In this document: positions 1 through 6,928 of the stretch, one piece after another
Numbering within the stretch: the first letter of the stretch is position 1
Layout: each line of letters starts with the position of its first letter
Translations under genes and position numbers: made by a program
Notes under the pieces: generated by a model
Told to the model about the DNA's origin: nothing
What the model saw: the letters and a program-made list of their open reading frames with translations, nothing else
The model's database searches: none
NCBI GenBank assembly: GCA_021849525.1
Contig: JAJZSS010000021.1
Location: forward strand, 1 to 11,359
Direction of reading: 5' to 3'
Origin: Chloroflexota bacterium
Lineage (GTDB): Bacteria > Chloroflexota > Anaerolineae > Anaerolineales > UBA4823
DNA: 11,359 nucleotides

Positions 1-1
1 T

Positions 2-340
2 TACGATGGTGATGGCGATATTACTGAAGGTATCGCCGCTGAGGTCGAAGGGCTGCGTACGCTGCTCATGCAAGCCATCCAGGCTTATGCATCTGAGAAA
101 GCGGGGGCTGCAATTGCTTACGACCTTGCAGCATACCCTTACTTCTTCCTCGATCTGAATGCCAATGGCGCAGTCGATGACGATGAGCGTAATTCGGATA
201 ACGCATTCAATGCCTGGACGGGACGCCTGCTGAAGGCCGGTTTCAACTACCAGACCGCAACCAAGGACCCCGGAGCCTATGCCCATGGCGGAAAGTACAT
301 CATCGAGCTGCTGTACGATTCTATCGAGGATCTCAACAGC
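2..340 (+). repeat. Calcium-loop protein repeat, copy 1
   Basis: This is the first copy of an intragenic duplication in the cytochrome gene. Its translation aligns without gaps over 113 residues with copy 2, with about 58 identical residues by hand count (roughly half). Shared landmarks are DGDGD, TEG, AAYPYFF, the EF-hand-like loop, the LKA and KDPGA segments and the final LYDS. Confidence 0.8.
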
Positions 341-1399
341 GTCTTGAGCGATCCCGTTGATCTTTCGACCGCCCGACGGATCGACCCCGGTCACTTTGCC
401 GGTTCTGAAGAAGCCTTCCGGCACTGGGATGCAGAAGGTGAAGTTCCGGGTGGCTGCGCCAAGTGCCACTCGGCAGACGGCCTGCCAACCTTCCTGAAAG
501 AAGGCGTCAATGTCTCCACTCATGTGGTGAATGGCTTCAACTGCACCACCTGTCACGCCAGCCTGACTGACTACAGCCTGTATCCGGTAGCATCAGTCAA
601 AGTACCCAGTGGCAAGACTGTTACTTTCGGTGAAGCAGACAACTCCAATATCTGCCTCAACTGCCACCAGGGGCGTGAATCGGTTGTCAGTGTGAATGCT
701 GCCATTGCGCGCAGCGGTGCTACTGGCGATGACCAGGTTACTGAAGGCCTAAATGTTCGCAATCCCCATTATTTTGCAGCCGGCGGCACACTGTTTGGCA
801 GCGAAGCCAGCGGCGCCTACGAATATCAGGGCAAGCAATATAATGGCCGTAACCTGCACGCCAACGGCTTCAGCACCTGTATCAACTGCCATAATGCCCA
901 CGAACTGGAAAATAACCTGGTCGCATGCGCTGGCTGCCATACAGGCGTCAGCACGGCAGAGGACCTGAAGAACATCCGCATGGGTGAAACTCCAGTCGAC
1001 TTTGATGGTGATGGCGATACCACTGAAGGCGTTGCCAATGAAGTGGCTACGATGGAAGAAGCGCTTTATGCTGCTATCCAGCAATATGCTGCTACTCGGG
1101 CAGGCTCAGCGATCGTTTACTCGGGCGCAGCATACCCCTACTTCTTCGTCGATACCAATGCAGACGGAGTAGCTGATCCTGATGAAACCGTTCGGGATAA
1201 TAGCTATGCCAGTTGGACACCCCGCATGTTGAAAGCTGCATACAACTTCTTGTGGATCGCCAAGGATCCGGGCGCTTTCGCTCACAACGCTGATTACTCA
1301 ATGCAAGTGTTATACGACAGCTTGCAGGATATCAGCGGCGGCGGAGCGGTCTCCGGGATGACACGACCACCTGTGATTCAAACCGCTCCAGCACCTTAG
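2..1399 (+). CDS. Multiheme c-type cytochrome with duplicated EF-hand-like calcium repeats (5' partial)
   Basis: The reading frame is open to the window edge. The first ATG (68) lies inside a repeat whose other copy is complete, so the true start is upstream. Five CxxCH heme-attachment motifs are visible: CAKCH (455-469), CTTCH (542-556), CLNCH (653-667), CINCH (878-892) and CAGCH (926-940). This implies five covalent c hemes matured outside the membrane; the signal peptide must be in the missing part. The heme core sits between two copies of a ~113-residue module (2-340 and 1001-1339). Each copy has a DGDGDxTEG loop and a 12-residue EF-hand-type loop (D-x-N-x-N/D-G-x-x-D-x-x-E). The protein ends in a Gly/Pro-rich tail without an evident anchor. 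An electron-transfer role is inferred from the hemes. No specific enzyme family such as nitrite or hydroxylamine reductase was recognised. More hemes could lie upstream. Confidence 0.85.
   Translation, partial: YDGDGDITEGIAAEVEGLRTLLMQAIQAYASEKAGAAIAYDLAAYPYFFLDLNANGAVDDDERNSDNAFNAWTGRLLKAGFNYQTATKDPGAYAHGGKYIIELLYDSIEDLNSVLSDPVDLSTARRIDPGHFAGSEEAFRHWDAEGEVPGGCAKCHSADGLPTFLKEGVNVSTHVVNGFNCTTCHASLTDYSLYPVASVKVPSGKTVTFGEADNSNICLNCHQGRESVVSVNAAIARSGATGDDQVTEGLNVRNPHYFAAGGTLFGSEASGAYEYQGKQYNGRNLHANGFSTCINCHNAHELENNLVACAGCHTGVSTAEDLKNIRMGETPVDFDGDGDTTEGVANEVATMEEALYAAIQQYAATRAGSAIVYSGAAYPYFFVDTNADGVADPDETVRDNSYASWTPRMLKAAYNFLWIAKDPGAFAHNADYSMQVLYDSLQDISGGGAVSGMTRPPVIQTAPAP
1001..1339 (+). repeat. 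Calcium-loop protein repeat, copy 2
   Basis: Second copy of the duplicated module. It carries a near-canonical EF-hand loop, DTNADGVADPDE, with acidic or amide side chains at loop positions 1, 3, 5, 9 and 12 and Gly at 6. Copy 1 has Asn at position 5. The two copies bracket the five-heme core, one on each side. Confidence 0.8.
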
Positions 1400-1416
1400 T
1401 TCTGTTTTTTTGAATC

Positions 1417-1460
1417 ATCAAGGGCTGTCTCGGAATACCTGGACAGCCCTTGATTTATTT
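1417..1460 (+). terminator. Hairpin terminator between convergent genes
   Basis: A perfect 13-bp inverted repeat pairs 1417-1429 with 1442-1454, around a 12-nt loop, 17 nt after the cytochrome stop codon. On the plus strand it is followed by TTATTTAATAA, a weak U-tract. The stem is symmetric and also lies 23 nt past the stop of the minus-strand operon, so it may end both transcripts. The U-tract is better for the plus strand. Confidence 0.7.
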
Positions 1461-1477
1461 AATAACCAGTTATTGAA

Positions 1478-2404
1478 TTACGATTCGATCCGCAGCTTAC
1501 TCCCACATACCCTGCAAAAACGATCCCCTGCGGCGGCCCGCTTACCACATTGGTGGCAATAGGTTTGACCCGGCTCTTCAGCATCCTGGGTTTCGGTTGA
1601 GATACTGGCCTTGCGCCGCTCGCGTTGTTTTGGGCGGATGGGCTGCCGAATCCCCGATTGCCAATACCAGAGCACACCTCCCACTATGAACGCCGCTCCA
1701 AGACCACCCAAAATCCAGGGCAGATAAGACTGAACAGGTTTACTTTGCCCGGCAACATTCGTATCCAGTGGAGAACCGGGTTGGACCTGAACATCCTTCA
1801 AACTCAGATCATCCCCCTGCTTTTCATATGATACCTCGAGCTCAAAAATCGATCCCTCGAGAAAAGAGCTTACTTCGCCTGAGTAATAGGTCAATCCATC
1901 TGATCCAGTTACTTCACTCCCCAGTGCAGGCTTAATGTCCATGCTGGTTGCACCGACGGGTTGTTGTACATTGATCACAAACGAGTCGGGCGAAATTTCC
2001 GTTGGCCACTGAAAAATAAAGTTACGCAGATTTCCGTCCTTAGTAAGGGAAGAGTCATAATACTCAAGCTGAATATCTGGCGTCGTAGCAATCAGACTGA
2101 TCTCCGCCCATTCGCCGCGGACAGAACGCTGGTATTGGACAGTAAACAGAGCACCATCTGCCTGGCGCACAGCTACTGCGCTTGGCTCTCCGACGCTGGC
2201 AGGAATTTGCAAAGTAACATCAGCGGGCAGCGATACACTGGGTGACAGGGTAAGGTGATAAATCACCAGCATTTCCGGGCGGTCAAATTCTGGCCACAGA
2301 TCGACAACCACCGTGCTGTAAGAAATTGCTTGTTGTGCTTTAACAGAGACCGAAAAACTTAATAATATCAACAAAATAATCAAGCTATTTATTTTCCGGA
2401 TCAT
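1478..2404 (-). CDS. Membrane-anchored zinc-ribbon protein of unknown function
   Basis: A 308-residue protein. Residues 1-23 form a signal peptide (MIRK, a Leu/Ile-rich core, and a VKA/QQ cleavage site). Residues ~24-225 are a predicted extracytoplasmic, probably beta-rich domain that I do not recognise. Residues ~228-248 form one transmembrane helix, followed by an Arg/Lys-rich stretch. The cytosolic tail ends in a zinc ribbon with C283, C286, C297 and C300 (CxxC-x10-CxxC). The start is supported by AGAGGA at 2413-2418, 8 nt upstream. It lies 16 nt after the ABC ATPase stop, so it is probably the last gene of the FMN-riboswitch operon. A role in flavin uptake or sensing is only inferred from this position. 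The topology joins an outside domain to a small inside zinc finger. Confidence 0.8.
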   Translation of the reverse strand: MIRKINSLIILLILLSFSVSVKAQQAISYSTVVVDLWPEFDRPEMLVIYHLTLSPSVSLPADVTLQIPASVGEPSAVAVRQADGALFTVQYQRSVRGEWAEISLIATTPDIQLEYYDSSLTKDGNLRNFIFQWPTEISPDSFVINVQQPVGATSMDIKPALGSEVTGSDGLTYYSGEVSSFLEGSIFELEVSYEKQGDDLSLKDVQVQPGSPLDTNVAGQSKPVQSYLPWILGGLGAAFIVGGVLWYWQSGIRQPIRPKQRERRKASISTETQDAEEPGQTYCHQCGKRAAAGDRFCRVCGSKLRIES

Positions 2405-2420
2405 GGTCGCTATCCTCTAG

Positions 2421-3206
2421 TCAGGTTATTCCGATCGCCGAGCGTAATTGTTGGGCTAAAGCACCAAACACCGGAGTATATCGCATTTCATCTTTTCTTG
2501 GACGAGGTAATTGAACTTCCAGGTCGAGCATCAATCGTCCAGGGCGATGACTGAGCACCAGCACTCGGTCGGCCAGGAACAAGGCTTCGGAAATACTATG
2601 TGTTACCATGATAACCGTTTTCTGACGTGCCTGCCAGATGCGCAACAATTCTGTTCCCATACGCTCGCGGGTAAGCGCATCCAAAGCGCCGAAAGGTTCA
2701 TCCATAAGCAGCATCTCCTGGTCAAGCACCAGGGCACGCGCGATCGCGACGCGTTGAGCCATTCCCCCGGATAGATCGCGCGGCAGGGTGTTTTCAAAGC
2801 CTTGCAGACCCACCAGATCGATCATTGCCTGCACCCTTTCCGCTGCCTGCTGCGGTTCAATCCCTTCAACCTCCAGGGGCAGGCGAATGTTTTCAGAGAC
2901 TGTTCGCCATGGCATCAAGTTGATTTTTTGAAAAACAATCCCGACCTTGCGATTGGGTTGACCAAGCTTGCCTTGAAATAAAATTTCCCCGTGGGTGACA
3001 GGAAGCAGACCGGCCAATGTACGGATCAGGGTGCTTTTTCCGCTGCCCGAGGGACCCAATAAACATAAAAACTGGCGCGAGTAGACCTGAAATGATACCC
3101 GGTCAAGCGCCTGCAGTCCGCCATTCTCATTCTGAAAGGTGGCGCTTAAATTCTCCACGACCAGTATCGGTTGAGTATCAGCTTGCTCAGAGAGTTGTGG
3201 GTTCAT
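2421..3206 (-). CDS. ABC transporter ATP-binding protein (riboflavin/NMT1-type uptake system)
   Basis: The 261-residue nucleotide-binding subunit powers import by the neighbouring permease and binding protein. Motifs in order are Walker [10 protein letters not shown] (51-59), Q-loop Gln93, signature LSGGM (145-149), Walker B LLMDEP (166-171), the D-loop ALD, and the switch histidine H203 in VTH. All catalytic residues are present. Overall it resembles the SsuB/TauB/ThiZ group used by nitrate, sulfonate and thiamine-precursor importers. Its ATG overlaps the stop of the binding-protein gene (ATGA), which points to translational coupling. The flavin substrate is inferred from the operon's FMN riboswitch, since ATPases of this group do not reveal substrate by sequence. 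Confidence 0.93.
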   Translation of the reverse strand: MNPQLSEQADTQPILVVENLSATFQNENGGLQALDRVSFQVYSRQFLCLLGPSGSGKSTLIRTLAGLLPVTHGEILFQGKLGQPNRKVGIVFQKINLMPWRTVSENIRLPLEVEGIEPQQAAERVQAMIDLVGLQGFENTLPRDLSGGMAQRVAIARALVLDQEMLLMDEPFGALDALTRERMGTELLRIWQARQKTVIMVTHSISEALFLADRVLVLSHRPGRLMLDLEVQLPRPRKDEMRYTPVFGALAQQLRSAIGIT

Positions 3207-4219
3207 TTCACAACAAACTCGTTGGTGAAGGCTTGATTCAAATCCATAGGCTTTGTCAGCAACTTCATATCCAGAAGCACTTTCTGCATGTTTTCCCAGG
3301 CCTCTGGCTGTGAGACTCCCAGTTGCTCAGCGCGCCAGAATTCAAGCGTTGCTTCCAGCACCTGGCGTTGGATGACAGCATTTGCATCCAAACCCTCGAC
3401 ATATTTTTTACTGATCTCAAAGGCTTCATCCGGATTGGTCAGGGTATCTGAGATACCCCGAAGAATTGCGGCGTTCAATCTCCTGATCAAGTCGGGATTA
3501 TTTTGGATAGTCGATTCATTCGTGACCAGGCCGTTTGAGGCTAAATCCACATAGTCAGCAACCCGCAGGGTATCCACTTCAATTCCCTGGGCCGCAAATT
3601 GAACCGGTTCATTATTGGCATAAACGACGACAACCTGTTCCTGATCAGTCGCCAGCGCTTCGACCTGGTTGAAACCAATTGAATCCAGGGTTACATCTTC
3701 TTCTTTCAAACCACCGGCTTGAAGTAAGGCGCGCAACCCGATATAACTGGCGCCGTACAGCCCGGGTAAGCCGATCTTTTTACCCGCCATGTCTTGAGGG
3801 GAGTACAACCCAACGGTTTTTTTTGCGCTAACAGCCACCGGATAGTCCTGCCACCAGGTGAGGACGTACACAACCGGCAGATCCTGGGCGCGTGCCAGAA
3901 GAACCTGTTCGCCCGAAGCGATCGAAAAAGGTATCTCACCTGCACCTACCAAAGCCATGCCATCAATCTCCATCCGATAATCAAATTCGACTTCCACGCC
4001 GGCTTCTGCAAAATAGCCTTTTGCCTGGGCTACATAGAATGGAGCATACTGAACATTGGGAATAAAACCCATCGGCAAGCGAATTTTTTCCAGGACGTTG
4101 GTAGCAGCAGCGGTATCCGTAGCCAGATCCGAACCGGGCGGCTGTGTACTCAAAGCATTTGTGCAGGAAGTAAGAATTATGGCAGTAATTCCTAAGAGCA
4201 ATGTGAGCTTTTTCATCAT
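3203..4219 (-). CDS. ribY: Substrate-binding lipoprotein, RibY/NMT1-THI5-like (predicted riboflavin)
   Basis: A 338-residue extracytoplasmic binding protein that delivers ligand to the permease. The chosen ATG at 4219 has GGAG (4228-4231) 8 nt upstream and begins MMKKLTLLL, a lipoprotein signal peptide with lipobox LTSC and acylated Cys19. The longer frame reaching 4291 would start inside the permease gene and put 24 charged residues before the signal, so it was rejected. The mature part has the NMT1/ThiY-like opening [20 protein letters not shown], followed by a [10 protein letters not shown] ligand-region motif. NMT1-like proteins bind thiamine precursors, riboflavin or other small aromatics. 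The FMN riboswitch ahead of the operon favours riboflavin (RibY). It follows the permease by 31 nt. Confidence 0.87.
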   Translation of the reverse strand: MMKKLTLLLGITAIILTSCTNALSTQPPGSDLATDTAAATNVLEKIRLPMGFIPNVQYAPFYVAQAKGYFAEAGVEVEFDYRMEIDGMALVGAGEIPFSIASGEQVLLARAQDLPVVYVLTWWQDYPVAVSAKKTVGLYSPQDMAGKKIGLPGLYGASYIGLRALLQAGGLKEEDVTLDSIGFNQVEALATDQEQVVVVYANNEPVQFAAQGIEVDTLRVADYVDLASNGLVTNESTIQNNPDLIRRLNAAILRGISDTLTNPDEAFEISKKYVEGLDANAVIQRQVLEATLEFWRAEQLGVSQPEAWENMQKVLLDMKLLTKPMDLNQAFTNEFVVK

Positions 4220-4227
4220 TGTAGACA

Positions 4228-4231
4228 CTCC
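4228..4231 (-). promoter_or_regulatory. Ribosome binding site deciding the ribY start
   Basis: On the minus strand this reads GGAG, 8 nt before the ATG at 4219. No comparable site precedes the alternative ATGs at 4237 or 4291. It therefore fixes the start at the lipoprotein signal peptide. Confidence 0.7.
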
Positions 4232-4250
4232 ATTCATAATTTTTCGAATT

Positions 4251-5069
4251 TTATGAAACCAGCGTTTGCTCAGGTTTCTGGCGCCACGCAAGCAGACGCC
4301 CTTCTACCCATGCCACGCAGCCATACAAGCCAAGCGCCAGGGCAATCAGTACAAATACAGCAACAAAAACCAGGGCTGTATCGTACTGGCCTTTACCGCG
4401 GTTGATCAAGAATCCCAGACCGCGGTCTGCGCCCACAAATTCACCGATCACGGCACCAATAACTGATAAGGTTGCACCGACCCGCAAGCCACCCAGAAAT
4501 ACCGGCATGGACGCCGGAATTTCCAACATTTTAAGGGTCTGCAGTCGGGTTGCCTGTAAAGAGCGCATCAGGTCGCGCAAATCATCCGGCACGGAGCGTA
4601 TCCCAACGACTGTATTTACCAGAACCGGGAAAAATATTGTCAATGCGCAGATTAATACCTTTGATAGGAATCCGGCATCAAACCAGATGATTAATAGCGG
4701 GGCGATCGCGATGGTAGGAATAGCCTGGGAAGCGACGATATATGGGGAAAACAGTTTTTCCAACCGGGGTGATTTTGCCAGCCAATAACCCAGGGCTGTG
4801 GCCGTGGATACTCCCAAAGCCAGACCCGCAACGATCTCCGCCAGTGTAATGAGCGTATGGCGGAGTAAACTACCATCCTGGATTAATTGGTAGAAGCGCT
4901 CCCATACCAGGCCGGGAGATGGAAAAATGAACGCCGGGATGGAGCTCAAGCGGGTGACCAGCCACCACACGCTAAGGGCAACTATGATCGATAAGGGAAC
5001 TAAAATCCGGTTCGTCCAGCTTTTAGGCCAGATTGGAGGCCGCTCAATTTGTTCCATGTTGTGATCCAT
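4251..5069 (-). CDS. ribX: ABC transporter permease, RibX-like (predicted riboflavin)
   Basis: A BPD_transp_1-type inner-membrane permease of about 272 residues with roughly six hydrophobic helices. An EAA-type cytosolic loop around RSLQATRLQTLKMLEIPASMP contacts the ATPase. It resembles SsuC/TauC/ThiX permeases. The frame extends upstream to an ATG at 5132, but that start lies before the riboswitch terminator hairpin, so translation should begin after it. Two candidates remain: ATG 5069 (annotated) and ATG 5057, which has a GGA 7 nt upstream; neither has a strong Shine-Dalgarno. It is the first gene of the riboswitch-controlled operon, and substrate assignment rests on that context. Confidence 0.87.
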   Translation of the reverse strand: MDHNMEQIERPPIWPKSWTNRILVPLSIIVALSVWWLVTRLSSIPAFIFPSPGLVWERFYQLIQDGSLLRHTLITLAEIVAGLALGVSTATALGYWLAKSPRLEKLFSPYIVASQAIPTIAIAPLLIIWFDAGFLSKVLICALTIFFPVLVNTVVGIRSVPDDLRDLMRSLQATRLQTLKMLEIPASMPVFLGGLRVGATLSVIGAVIGEFVGADRGLGFLINRGKGQYDTALVFVAVFVLIALALGLYGCVAWVEGRLLAWRQKPEQTLVS

Positions 5070-5079
5070 TATCTTAATC

Positions 5080-5120
5080 AAAAAACACCTGCCGGTTTCC
5101 AAAAACCCGGAGGCAGGTGC
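5080..5120 (-). terminator. Intrinsic terminator of the FMN riboswitch expression platform
   Basis: Read on the minus strand, CACCTGCC (5119-5112) pairs with GGCAGGTG (5093-5086), with a possible G-U extension. The hairpin also contains an inner GGTTT/AAACC stem. It is followed directly by six U residues (5085-5080). It lies between the aptamer and the ribX start, the expected place for control by premature termination. Confidence 0.88.
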
Positions 5121-5211
5121 TAAGTAGTCCAAATCACAGCCTGTTTAAGCTGCTTCTGCGCGGCCAGTCCCGGAACAATGAGCTCCAGGCGCGCGCTTTA
5201 TGGACATATAG

Positions 5212-5358
5212 CCTTCTTTCATCCGGACTTTACCGTCGGCTCCGGAGTTACACCGGATCATGCATCCTGCGATAATCGCATTATGCTCGTGGGCTTTACC
5301 ACCGATCGGGAATTGAGCAACTTCAGACTTGCTGCTTGCTCTCACCCTGCCCCGAAGG
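5212..5358 (-). ncRNA. FMN riboswitch (RFN element) aptamer
   Basis: The minus strand shows the conserved RFN blocks in order: CCTTCGGGGCAGGGTG at the 5' end, then CCCGATCGGTGGTAAAGCCC followed by ACGAGC, then GATCCGGTGTAACTCCGGAG, CCGACGGTAAAGTCCGGATG, and a closing AAAGAAGG. P1 is formed by CCTTC (5358-5354) with GAAGG (5216-5212). The aptamer binds FMN. With the U-tailed hairpin just downstream, it should turn off the rib transport operon when FMN is abundant. Small open frames that cross this region are not genes. Confidence 0.97.
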
Positions 5359-5379
5359 TTTATCTATTGAATTATCAAA

Positions 5380-5408
5380 ATTATAATTTACGAACGCTGT
5401 CCGGTCAA
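5380..5408 (-). promoter_or_regulatory. Sigma-70-type promoter of the rib transport operon
   Basis: On the minus strand, TTGACC (5408-5403) and a perfect TATAAT (5385-5380) are separated by exactly 17 nt. Transcription would start near 5373, about 15 nt before riboswitch stem P1. The promoter lies in the gap after the rpe stop codon, so the transporter operon has its own start independent of rpiA-rpe. Confidence 0.85.
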
Positions 5409-5437
5409 TCCCATACCTGGTTTTCCAATACAGCGTA

Positions 5438-6118
5438 CTAAACCTGAGAAGCGATCCCCTGGCGCAGCGCAGCTACATTTTCAGCAATGCTGGCTTGTTG
5501 ATTAAAGATCCCAGACCCGACGACCAACACATTCGCCCCTGCAGCTACAACCTGCGCAATATTCTCGGCTTTGATACCACCATCCACCTCAATCGCAACC
5601 TGGTCCAGACCACGCTCGTCCAGCATCTGGCGCAACCGGGTAATTCTGGCGGTGCTTTCCGGAATATACTTCTGACCGCCAAATCCGGGATTTACGCTCA
5701 TAATGAGTACCTGGTCTACATCGCCCAAAATTTCCTCGAGGCTGATCAGGGATGTCGCCGGATTCAAGGTCACTCCAGGCTTCATGCCCAGCTCGCGAAT
5801 CATCTGAATTGTACGGTGTAAATGAGGGCAGGTCTCTACATGAACAGTCAGGTAATCCGCTCCGGCAGCGGCAAACTCCGGAATCAATCTTTCAGGCTGC
5901 TCAATCATCAAATGAACATCCAGAGGCAGGCGCGCCTGACTGGCAACTTCACGCACAGCCTCCAGGACCAATGGTCCAATCGTCAGATTGGGCACAAAAT
6001 GACCATCCATCACATCAACATGAATCCGGTCCACGCCGGCATTGGCTGCCTTTTGGACCTGTTCGACCAGATGACCAAAATCTGCCGACAATATTGAAGC
6101 TGCAATTTCAATTTTCAA
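5438..6118 (-). CDS. rpe: Ribulose-phosphate 3-epimerase
   Basis: A 226-residue TIM-barrel enzyme that interconverts D-ribulose 5-phosphate and D-xylulose 5-phosphate in the pentose phosphate pathway. Length and motifs are typical: SILSADF at the N-terminus, HVDVMDGHFVPN, VHLM, SVNPGFGGQ and EVDGGI. Metal-binding residues H33, D35, H69 and D179 are present, as is the phosphate-binding GSGIF near the end. The start is TTG, overlapping the rpiA stop (TTGA), with GGAG at 6130-6127 spaced 8 nt. No ATG at the N-terminus fits the conserved beginning. It is co-transcribed with rpiA. Confidence 0.96.
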   Translation of the reverse strand: MKIEIAASILSADFGHLVEQVQKAANAGVDRIHVDVMDGHFVPNLTIGPLVLEAVREVASQARLPLDVHLMIEQPERLIPEFAAAGADYLTVHVETCPHLHRTIQMIRELGMKPGVTLNPATSLISLEEILGDVDQVLIMSVNPGFGGQKYIPESTARITRLRQMLDERGLDQVAIEVDGGIKAENIAQVVAAGANVLVVGSGIFNQQASIAENVAALRQGIASQV

Positions 6119-6801
6119 GGAGTCCGCTCCATTAGTTTGATCCCTTCAGCGCCGGCTACAATTACCCGATCCGCCATATCCAGGAATAACCCATGCTCCA
6201 CAATCCCAGGCCGGCATTCCAGGCTTCTCGCCAGGGCATGAACATCCCGAATACCCTCAGGAAACCAGCAGCGAGCGAGATAATGATGGTTGTCCGTTAC
6301 GAAGGGGTAGTTATTGTTGTCGCGCCACAACTCTGCCCGGCACCCCAGGGTATTCAACCAGCGGATATGGGCGCCAGCTTCAAATGGAATGATCTCGATG
6401 GGTAAAGCGCATCGACTCCCCAGGCGCGGCACCATTTTCGTTTCATCGACAATAATAATGAGCTGCCGGGCATGGATCTCGACAATTTTTTCGCGCAGCA
6501 GGGCTTTTCCCAGGCCTTTGATTAAATTTAGATCAGGGTCTACTTCATCAGCGCCATCAACCGCCAGGTCGAGCACGGAACAGTCATCCAGGGAAACCAA
6601 AGGAATACCCAGACTGCGTGCTTGCTGGGCTGTTGCTTCGGATGTGGGCACACCCCGAATATCGTTCAATCGACCAGACTGGATCTCTTTTCCCAATAGA
6701 TCAATAAAAATTGCGCTGGTCGAGCCTGAACCCAAACCCAGGCACATTCCGCTGGATACGTACTTCAAAGCCCGAGCCGCTGCTGCTTGCTTAAAATTCA
6801 T
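6115..6801 (-). CDS. rpiA: Ribose-5-phosphate isomerase A
   Basis: A 228-residue cytosolic enzyme that interconverts ribose 5-phosphate and ribulose 5-phosphate. The sequence shows GLGSGSTS (phosphate-binding loop, residues 22-29), GVPTSEAT, DGADEVD and KGLGKALLREK. D82, D85, K95 and E104 match the E. coli RpiA active-site residues D81, D84, K94 and E103 with a one-residue shift. The ATG at 6801 gives the conserved RpiA N-terminus; upstream spacing to a GGAG is long, so ribosome binding may be modest. Its stop overlaps the rpe TTG start, so the two sequential pathway enzymes form one operon driven from the promoter at 6863-6891. Confidence 0.96.
   Translation of the reverse strand: MNFKQAAAARALKYVSSGMCLGLGSGSTSAIFIDLLGKEIQSGRLNDIRGVPTSEATAQQARSLGIPLVSLDDCSVLDLAVDGADEVDPDLNLIKGLGKALLREKIVEIHARQLIIIVDETKMVPRLGSRCALPIEIIPFEAGAHIRWLNTLGCRAELWRDNNNYPFVTDNHHYLARCWFPEGIRDVHALARSLECRPGIVEHGLFLDMADRVIVAGAEGIKLMERTP
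6127..6130 (-). promoter_or_regulatory. Ribosome binding site for the TTG start of rpe
   Basis: GGAG on the minus strand, inside the last codons of rpiA, 8 nt ahead of the TTG at 6118. It supports a non-ATG, translationally coupled start. Confidence 0.65.
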
Positions 6802-6862
6802 CAGTTACCATACTCTCCGAAAACATTTTTTACCAGTAAATGAAAAGGCTTAATTTCAATCT

Positions 6863-6891
6863 ATTATATATCGCCCTGGGAATGCTTGCAA
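6863..6891 (-). promoter_or_regulatory. rpiA-rpe promoter
   Basis: On the minus strand, TTGCAA (6891-6886) and a perfect TATAAT (6868-6863) are spaced by 17 nt. Transcription should begin around 6856, giving a leader of about 55 nt before the rpiA ATG. The TTGCAA is palindromic and is also placed correctly for the divergent tRNA promoter. Confidence 0.7.
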
Positions 6892-6914
6892 TCCACTATA
6901 TATTCGGGTATAAT
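6886..6914 (+). promoter_or_regulatory. tRNA-Val promoter
   Basis: TTGCAA (6886-6891), a 17-nt spacer, and TATAAT (6909-6914), which ends 14 nt before the first base of the mature tRNA. The strong -10 and short leader fit a tRNA promoter. The -35 hexamer is the same six base pairs used by the rpiA promoter on the other strand. Confidence 0.75.
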
Positions 6915-6928
6915 TTCGTCCGCTAAAC

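Noticed and set aside
571..1301. Several antisense and alternative-frame open frames within the cytochrome gene
   Set aside because: They overlap the frame with five CxxCH motifs and repeats, and have no recognisable domain or ribosome site.
4220..4291. Longer N-terminus for the binding lipoprotein (starts at 4291 or 4237)
   Set aside because: These starts lack a ribosome site, overlap or abut the permease end, and put a charged stretch before a standard lipoprotein signal peptide.
5070..5132. Longer N-terminus for the permease from ATG 5132
   Set aside because: It would be translated through the riboswitch terminator stem and U-tract, and the extra residues are not like a permease N-terminus.
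5145..5441. Small open reading frames on both strands between ribX and rpe
   Set aside because: They run across the FMN riboswitch, its promoter and linker. The sequence conservation there is that of an RNA aptamer, and the encoded peptides resemble no protein I know.
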